A DNA stretch of 64,000 nucleotides from WVYX01 sp039592335 (GTDB taxonomy: Bacteria > Gemmatimonadota > Gemmatimonadetes > Gemmatimonadales > GWC2-71-9), in NCBI GenBank assembly GCA_039592335.1, contig JBDHBX010000011.1:1-64000 (forward strand). The letters are read 5' to 3'. The position numbers and the translations under genes are program-made. This document shows positions 59,606-64,000 of the stretch, in pieces (positions within the stretch are counted from its first letter, which is position 1; each line of letters starts with the position of its first letter). The notes under the pieces are model-generated. The model saw only the letters and a program-made list of their open reading frames with translations, did no database searches and was not told where the DNA came from.

Positions 59606-60562
59606 ATGAGCGAACCGCAGCTGCAGGATCTGCTTGAAGCGGGAGTGCATTTCGGGCACCAGACACGCCGTTGGAACCCGAAGATGCGTCGTTTCATCTT
59701 CGCCGAGCGCTCCGGCATCTACCTGATCGATCTCCAGAAGACGCTGCGTCAGCTGAAGGCGGCGCAGGACCTGCTGCGTCAAGTGGTGCTGCAGGGCGAG
59801 AACGTGCTGTTCGTCTGCACGAAGCGTCAGCTCAACCAGATCGTGAAGGCCGAGGCCGAGCGGTGCGGCGCCTACTACGTCACCGAGCGTTGGCTCGGCG
59901 GCACGCTGACCAATTTCCAGACCATCAAGCGCCAGATTCGGCGTCTGCGGGAGCTGGAGCAGGGGCAGGACGAGGGCGCGTTCGAGTTCTTCACGAAGAA
60001 GGAGCGGCTGCACTTCGACCGAGAGCGGCAGAAGCTGAACCGCAATCTCGAGGGCATCAAGAACATGACGCGGGTGCCCGGCGCGATCTTCGTCGTCGAT
60101 GCGCGCAAGGAACGCATCGCCATCGCGGAGGCGAACAAGTTGGGAATTCCGGTCGTGGCCATCGTCGATACGAACGCCGATCCGGACTTGATCAGCGTGC
60201 CGATTCCGGGGAACGACGATGCGATCCGCTCGGTGTCGCTCATCACGGGCGCGCTGGTGGACATCGTCGCGGAGGCACGGAGCCAGGTGCCGGTGCGGGA
60301 GGCCGCGAGCGACTCGGAGGCCTACTCGACCTACAGCACGGAGTCCGGTGCGGCGGACGAGGAGGAGACGCGCCGTCGTCGTCGTCCGCGGCGCAAGCGG
60401 CGGCCCAAGCCGGAGGCGATCGCGGCGCGGCTGAAGGAAGACGAACCCAACGCGCCACCGGAGGCCGAAGCGTCCGCCGAGACGGCCGAGACAGCCGAGG
60501 CGGCGCCGAGCGAGAGCCAGGTGGAGCAGCCGGCGCCGGTGGCAGACGAGAAGCAGGGGTAA
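59606..60562 (+). CDS. rpsB: 30S ribosomal protein S2
   Basis: 318 aa, about 70 longer than usual. The S2 body covers residues 1-235 (LLEAGVHFGHQTRRWNPKM, FVCTKRQLNQIVKAEAERCG, ERWLGGTLTNF, VVAIVDTNADPD). The remaining tail has an Arg/Lys-rich patch (RRRRRPRRKRRPK) then Ala/Glu/Thr-rich acidic stretch. Extended S2 tails occur in some phyla. ATG follows GACGAGGTAC. First of rpsB-tsf-pyrH-frr. Confidence 0.95.
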   Translation: MSEPQLQDLLEAGVHFGHQTRRWNPKMRRFIFAERSGIYLIDLQKTLRQLKAAQDLLRQVVLQGENVLFVCTKRQLNQIVKAEAERCGAYYVTERWLGGTLTNFQTIKRQIRRLRELEQGQDEGAFEFFTKKERLHFDRERQKLNRNLEGIKNMTRVPGAIFVVDARKERIAIAEANKLGIPVVAIVDTNADPDLISVPIPGNDDAIRSVSLITGALVDIVAEARSQVPVREAASDSEAYSTYSTESGAADEEETRRRRRPRRKRRPKPEAIAARLKEDEPNAPPEAEASAETAETAEAAPSESQVEQPAPVADEKQG

Positions 60563-60592
60563 GCACGGCTGGCCCGCAGCGAGCCGGAGTCG

Positions 60593-60636
60593 ACCGCCGC
60601 TGATCGAGCTGCTCGCAGCCCGAGGCGGCGGTTTTT
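60593..60636 (+). terminator. Intrinsic terminator/attenuator between rpsB and tsf
   Basis: Arms ACCGCCGC (60593-60600) and GCGGCGGT (60625-60632) with an internal CGAG-CTG-CTCG, followed by TTTTT. Partial termination would give more S2 than EF-Ts mRNA, as known for the E. coli operon. Confidence 0.6.
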
Positions 60637-60665
60637 CACAGGAAGTTCAAGATGGGGCAGTGAAC

Positions 60666-61268
60666 ATGACGACAACGATCAATGCGAAAGACGTGAGCGT
60701 GCTCCGCGGCCGTACCGGTGCGGGGATGATGGATTGCAAGAAGGCCCTGCAGGAGACGAGCGGCGACATGGACAAGGCGGTGGAGCTGCTGCGCAAGAAG
60801 GGGATCGCGAAGGCCGAGAGGCGGTCGGGTCGGGCGGCCAAGGAAGGCGCCATCGGAAACTACCTGCACTTCAACGGCAGGGTCGCCGTGCTCGTGGAGG
60901 TGAATTGCGAGACCGACTTCGTGGCGCGCACGGATGACTTCCAGGGGCTGGTGAAGGACCTGGCGCTGCACATCGCGTCGGCCAAGCCGATGGCCGTGAC
61001 CGAGGAGGACGTGCCGGCGGACGTCATCGAGCGCGAGCGCGCCATCTTCGAGGCGCAGGTTGCGGAGTCGGGCAAGCCGGAGCACGTTCGAGGCAAGATC
61101 GTGGACGGGAAGATGAAGAAGTTCTACCAGGAGATCGTGTTGCTGGACCAGGCCTTCGTGAAGGACGACAAGAAGTCCATTCGTGATCTGGTGCAGGAGG
61201 TCTCCGGGAAGCTGGGTGAGAACTTGATCGTGCGGCGCTTCGTGCGCTACGAGCTCGGGGAGGAGTGA
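60666..61268 (+). CDS. tsf: Elongation factor Ts
   Basis: 200 aa from ATG 60666 (GTG 60660 possible). Nucleotide exchange factor of EF-Tu. UBA-like N-terminal domain with RGRTGAGMMDCKKAL, then VEVNCETDFVART. Short form with one core half, as in many non-proteobacteria. pyrH start overlaps the stop. Confidence 0.96.
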   Translation: MTTTINAKDVSVLRGRTGAGMMDCKKALQETSGDMDKAVELLRKKGIAKAERRSGRAAKEGAIGNYLHFNGRVAVLVEVNCETDFVARTDDFQGLVKDLALHIASAKPMAVTEEDVPADVIERERAIFEAQVAESGKPEHVRGKIVDGKMKKFYQEIVLLDQAFVKDDKKSIRDLVQEVSGKLGENLIVRRFVRYELGEE

Positions 61269-61981
61269 TGGCACAGCTCGCCTACCGGCGGGCGCTTCTC
61301 AAGCTCTCCGGCGAGGCCCTCGCCGGGGACCGGGAGTACGGTCTCGACTTCGGCGCGCTCGACCGGCTCACGGACGAGATCAAGGCGGTGCATGGCCTCG
61401 GCGTCGACCTGGGTCTCGTCATCGGCGGTGGGAACATCATTCGCGGAGCGGTAGCCAGCCAGCAGGGCCTGGACCGGGTGTCGGCGGACTACATGGGCAT
61501 GCTGGCGACGGTCATCAACGCCCTCGCACTGCAGGACGTGCTCGAGCGCAAGGAAGTCAAGACACGGGTGCAGACCGCGATCCGGATGGAGGAGCTGGCC
61601 GAGCCGTACATCCGGCGCCGCGCGCAGCGTCACATGGAAAAGGGACGGATCGTGTTGTTCGCGGGCGGGACCGGGAATCCGTACTTCTCGACCGACACCG
61701 CCGCCGTCCTCCGGGCGCTCGAGATCGAGGCCGACGTGTTGATCAAGGCAACGAGCGTGGACGGGGTGTACACGGCCGATCCGAAACAGGATGCGTCCGC
61801 GGAATTCATACCGGAGATCAGCTATCGGGACGCGCTGGTGAAGGGCCTGAGGGTGATGGACGCGAATGCCTTTGGGCTCTGCCAGGAGAACAGCCTCCCG
61901 ATCATCGTCATGAACGTCAACAACCGCGGTGCGATCGCCCGGGTGCTTCAGGGCGAGCGCGTCGGGACCATCGTCCGATGA
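61268..61981 (+). CDS. pyrH: UMP kinase
   Basis: 237 aa from ATG 61268 (GTG 61265 overlapping tsf also possible). Amino-acid-kinase fold: LLKLSGEALAG, GLVIGGGNIIRG, ADYMGMLATVINALAL, GGTGNPYFSTDTAA. Makes UDP. Coupled to frr. Confidence 0.95.
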   Translation: MAQLAYRRALLKLSGEALAGDREYGLDFGALDRLTDEIKAVHGLGVDLGLVIGGGNIIRGAVASQQGLDRVSADYMGMLATVINALALQDVLERKEVKTRVQTAIRMEELAEPYIRRRAQRHMEKGRIVLFAGGTGNPYFSTDTAAVLRALEIEADVLIKATSVDGVYTADPKQDASAEFIPEISYRDALVKGLRVMDANAFGLCQENSLPIIVMNVNNRGAIARVLQGERVGTIVR

Positions 61982-62541
61982 GCACGCCAGACAACCTGCC
62001 GGACATCAAGAAGCAGACAAAACAGTCGATGCAGAAGGCGGTGGAGAACACCAAGCGGGAGCTGGCCACGATCCGCAGCGGGAAGGCCACCACCAGCCTG
62101 CTCGACACCGTGAAGGTGGACGCGTACGGTCAGCAGATGCCGCTCAACCAGGTCGGCACCGTCGCGGCCCCGGAGCCGCGGATGCTCACGGTCCAGCCGT
62201 GGGACAAGGCGCTGATCGGGGCCGTGGAGAAGGCCATCATGACGGCCGACCTGGGACTCAATCCGGCGAACGACGGTACCCTGATTCGGATCCCGCTCCC
62301 GCCGCTCACCGAGGAGCGCCGTAAGGAGTTGGTGAAGATCGTCCACAAGCTGGCCGAGGAAGGCCGCATCGCGGTGCGGCATGCGCGCGAGGAGGCTCGT
62401 GCCGGGGCCAAGAAGGTCGAGCACGTCTCGGACGACGACAAGCGCCGAGCCGAGGGGGAGATCCAGAAGCTGCACGACGACCACATCGCGCAGATCGACT
62501 CCCTCGTGAAGGCCAAAGAAGAAGAGATCATGGAGGTCTGA
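61978..62541 (+). CDS. frr: Ribosome recycling factor
   Basis: 187 aa. Helical hairpin protein with ELATIRSGKATTSLLDTVKV, PLNQVGTVAAPEPRML, GLNPANDGTLIRIPLPPLTEERR and the long C-terminal helices. ATG overlaps pyrH. Splits the ribosome with EF-G. Confidence 0.96.
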   Translation: MSTPDNLPDIKKQTKQSMQKAVENTKRELATIRSGKATTSLLDTVKVDAYGQQMPLNQVGTVAAPEPRMLTVQPWDKALIGAVEKAIMTADLGLNPANDGTLIRIPLPPLTEERRKELVKIVHKLAEEGRIAVRHAREEARAGAKKVEHVSDDDKRRAEGEIQKLHDDHIAQIDSLVKAKEEEIMEV

Positions 62542-62599
62542 GGCGGACTCGCGTCCGCCCCCCGCGTCGCCGCGCCCTCCTGCGAGGCCGAGCCCAGCC

Positions 62600-63460
62600 A
62601 TGTCCCCCAACATGATCCGCCGCGTTACGGTCGCTGCCGTCGGCATTCCGGCGGCACTGGGATTGGTGTATCTGGGCGGCTGGGTGCTGGCCGGGCTGCT
62701 GGCGCTTTTCGGTGTGGCCGGGGCAGCGGAGTTCTACCGTCTAGGCTCCCGGTCGGGCGTACGGTCGCTGGTGGAGCCGGGCTACCTGGGGGCGGCGGCA
62801 TTCCCCCTGGTGGCGTTTGTGGTGACCCCGGCAGGGCCGGGGCTCGACCTACGGTGGGTCGTGCTCGGCGTGGCAGGCTGGCTCATCGCCACGGTGGCGG
62901 TGGCCGTGGCCACCCGGCGCCCGGCCGATAACCCCCTCGAGTCGATATCCCTGACGGTGTTCGCGGCCCTTTATGCCGGTGGTCTTCCTGCGTTTCTCCT
63001 CGCCATCCGTCACGCCGACACGCTGCCCTCGGCCTGGGCGGCGACGTGGCTGGTGTTCCTCCCTCTGGTCGTCACCTGGGTGAGCGATTCCCTGGCGATG
63101 GGTGGTGGCTCCCTCATCGGGGGGCCGAAGCTGGCGCCGGTGCTGAGCCCCAACAAGACCTGGGCGGGTGCCATCTCGGGTGCGGTCGGGGGGGCGGTGC
63201 TGGCCCCGCTGTACGGAGTGCTCGTGCTCGAGCAGTTCGGCATTGCGATCGCCTGGTGGCTGCTCGTGGTCTTCGGGTTGGTGATCTCTGTCGTGGGGCA
63301 AGTCGGGGACCTGGCCGAATCCTTGTTCAAGCGGCAGGTAGGGGTAAAGGACTCGGGGAGATTCTTCCCGGGACACGGCGGGGTGCTGGATCGGTTCGAC
63401 TCCCTGTATTGGGTGCTTCCCGCATCGGTCGCCCTGCTGGCCGCGTTCGGCATCCTATGA
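62600..63460 (+). CDS. cdsA: Phosphatidate cytidylyltransferase
   Basis: 286 aa integral membrane enzyme making CDP-diacylglycerol. About eight hydrophobic helices; the signature SLFKRQVGVKDSGRFFPGHGGVLDRFDSL lies near the C-terminus (SPNKTWAG upstream). Usually uppS sits just before cdsA; here cdsA follows frr by 58 nt without it. ATG 62600. The stop overlaps dxr (ATGA). Confidence 0.93.
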   Translation: MSPNMIRRVTVAAVGIPAALGLVYLGGWVLAGLLALFGVAGAAEFYRLGSRSGVRSLVEPGYLGAAAFPLVAFVVTPAGPGLDLRWVVLGVAGWLIATVAVAVATRRPADNPLESISLTVFAALYAGGLPAFLLAIRHADTLPSAWAATWLVFLPLVVTWVSDSLAMGGGSLIGGPKLAPVLSPNKTWAGAISGAVGGAVLAPLYGVLVLEQFGIAIAWWLLVVFGLVISVVGQVGDLAESLFKRQVGVKDSGRFFPGHGGVLDRFDSLYWVLPASVALLAAFGIL

Positions 63461-64000
63461 CCACGGGTGTGGCACTGCTGGGCTCGACCGGTTCCATCGG
63501 CACCAGCACCCTGCGCGTGCTGGAGCGTCACCGGGACCGGTTTCACGTCGTGGCGCTGACGGCACACGGCGCGGCGGAGCTGCTGTGTGAGCAGGCCGTG
63601 GCGACGGGGGCCCGTTACGTGGGGCTGGTCAACGGCAGCCAGGAGGCCTGCGACCGGAGCGACACCCCGGTGGCGGCCGGGCGGGAGTGCCTCGTCGAGG
63701 CGGCGACGCATCCTGACGCCGATATCGTGCTGAACGCGGTGGTCGGGGCGGCCGGCCTCGAAGCCACACTGGCCGCGCTGGGGGCGGGGAAGCGGGTGGC
63801 GCTCGCCAACAAGGAGACCCTGGTGATGGCGGGCGAGCTGGTGCTGGGCGCCGCCGCGCAGGGAGGTGGCGAGATCGTCCCGGTCGACTCCGAACACAGC
63901 GCGGTGTTGCAGTGCGTCGCGGGCCACGCGCCACCCGAGCTGCGTCGGCTGATTCTGACTGCGTCGGGCGGGCCGTTTCGGGAGTGGGAGGCAGCACGCC
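63457..64000 (+). CDS. dxr: 1-deoxy-D-xylulose 5-phosphate reductoisomerase (partial)
   Basis: First 181 codons only; the gene runs off the window. NADPH motif LLGSTGSIGTSTLRVL at 7-22, NAVVGAAGLEATLAAL, LANKETLVMAGELV, and PVDSEHSAVLQCV with the metal Glu/Asp. Second step of the MEP pathway, fitting the dxs and ispA genes at 26-29 kb. Coupled to cdsA. Confidence 0.94.
   Translation, partial: MTTGVALLGSTGSIGTSTLRVLERHRDRFHVVALTAHGAAELLCEQAVATGARYVGLVNGSQEACDRSDTPVAAGRECLVEAATHPDADIVLNAVVGAAGLEATLAALGAGKRVALANKETLVMAGELVLGAAAQGGGEIVPVDSEHSAVLQCVAGHAPPELRRLILTASGGPFREWEAAR

Noticed and set aside
1..64000. CRISPR array, transposase or phage gene
   Set aside because: No regularly spaced repeats, integrase, transposase or phage structural genes were found on either strand.

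Overview
The window is a dense, high-GC bacterial chromosome segment with about 65 protein genes, one tRNA and almost no mobile DNA. Gene content, many GTG/TTG starts, 1-13 bp start/stop overlaps, outer-membrane proteins with signal peptides and two lipid-type surface genes point to a Gram-negative-type (diderm) bacterium. The overall style (high GC, hemW-hrcA-dnaJ, a partner-switching cassette in a housekeeping operon, exported proteins cleaved after AQ) best fits a Gemmatimonadota-like lineage. That assignment is inference; no rRNA is present to prove it.

Layout. 1-32 kb, all plus strand: hemW, hrcA, dnaJ, a HIT protein, mutS2, dnaG, a zinc-ribbon coiled-coil protein, recJ, rsmD, coaD, a phosphate acetyltransferase, then an anti-sigma antagonist, anti-sigma kinase and PP2C phosphatase, rsmA, a DnaQ-type exonuclease, a metallo-hydrolase, infC-rpmI-rplT-pheS-pheT, a small coiled-coil gene, zapA, rny, folD, xseA-xseB, ispA, dxs, nadK and recN. 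Most neighbours overlap and are probably translationally coupled. 32-39 kb, minus strand: a large putative outer-membrane protein, an SGNH-type lipoprotein, a FadL-like porin, a ClC channel with CBS domains and a small two-helix membrane protein. 39-49 kb is the accessory-looking part: tRNA-Leu(UAA), an exported protein of unknown function, a class V aminotransferase, a PP2C phosphatase, a gene remnant, a trypsin-like exported protease with a beta-propeller protein, a thioesterase, a membrane HD-like protein, DoxX, and TauE with DUF1634. 49-64 kb returns to core genes: tyrA, aroA, cmk, rpsA, a propionyl/acetyl-CoA carboxylase set interrupted by an RNA m5U methyltransferase, then rplM-rpsI-rpsB-tsf-pyrH-frr-cdsA-dxr (dxr cut by the window end).

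Regulatory reading. A consistent promoter pattern can be read by eye: TTG(A/C)C(A/C), a 17-18 bp spacer, then TAnnTT or close variants. Clear cases precede hrcA, mutS2, infC, rny, the fadL-like gene, rpsA and rplM. In several the stop codon of the upstream gene lies inside the -35 or -10. Some genes start only 6-10 nt after the -10 and look leaderless. The infC leader carries hairpins and a terminator, and infC itself appears to start at CTG.

The most unusual structure is a family of short purine-rich repeats (core like GGGAAGCGGGGAACGGGGAA). Copies sit in frame inside mutS2, rsmA and the metallo-hydrolase gene, and again between ispA and dxs. They translate in the same reading frame (G-x-G-N/K-G-E type) and fall in linkers or surface loops, which recalls protein-coding palindromic elements known from Rickettsia.
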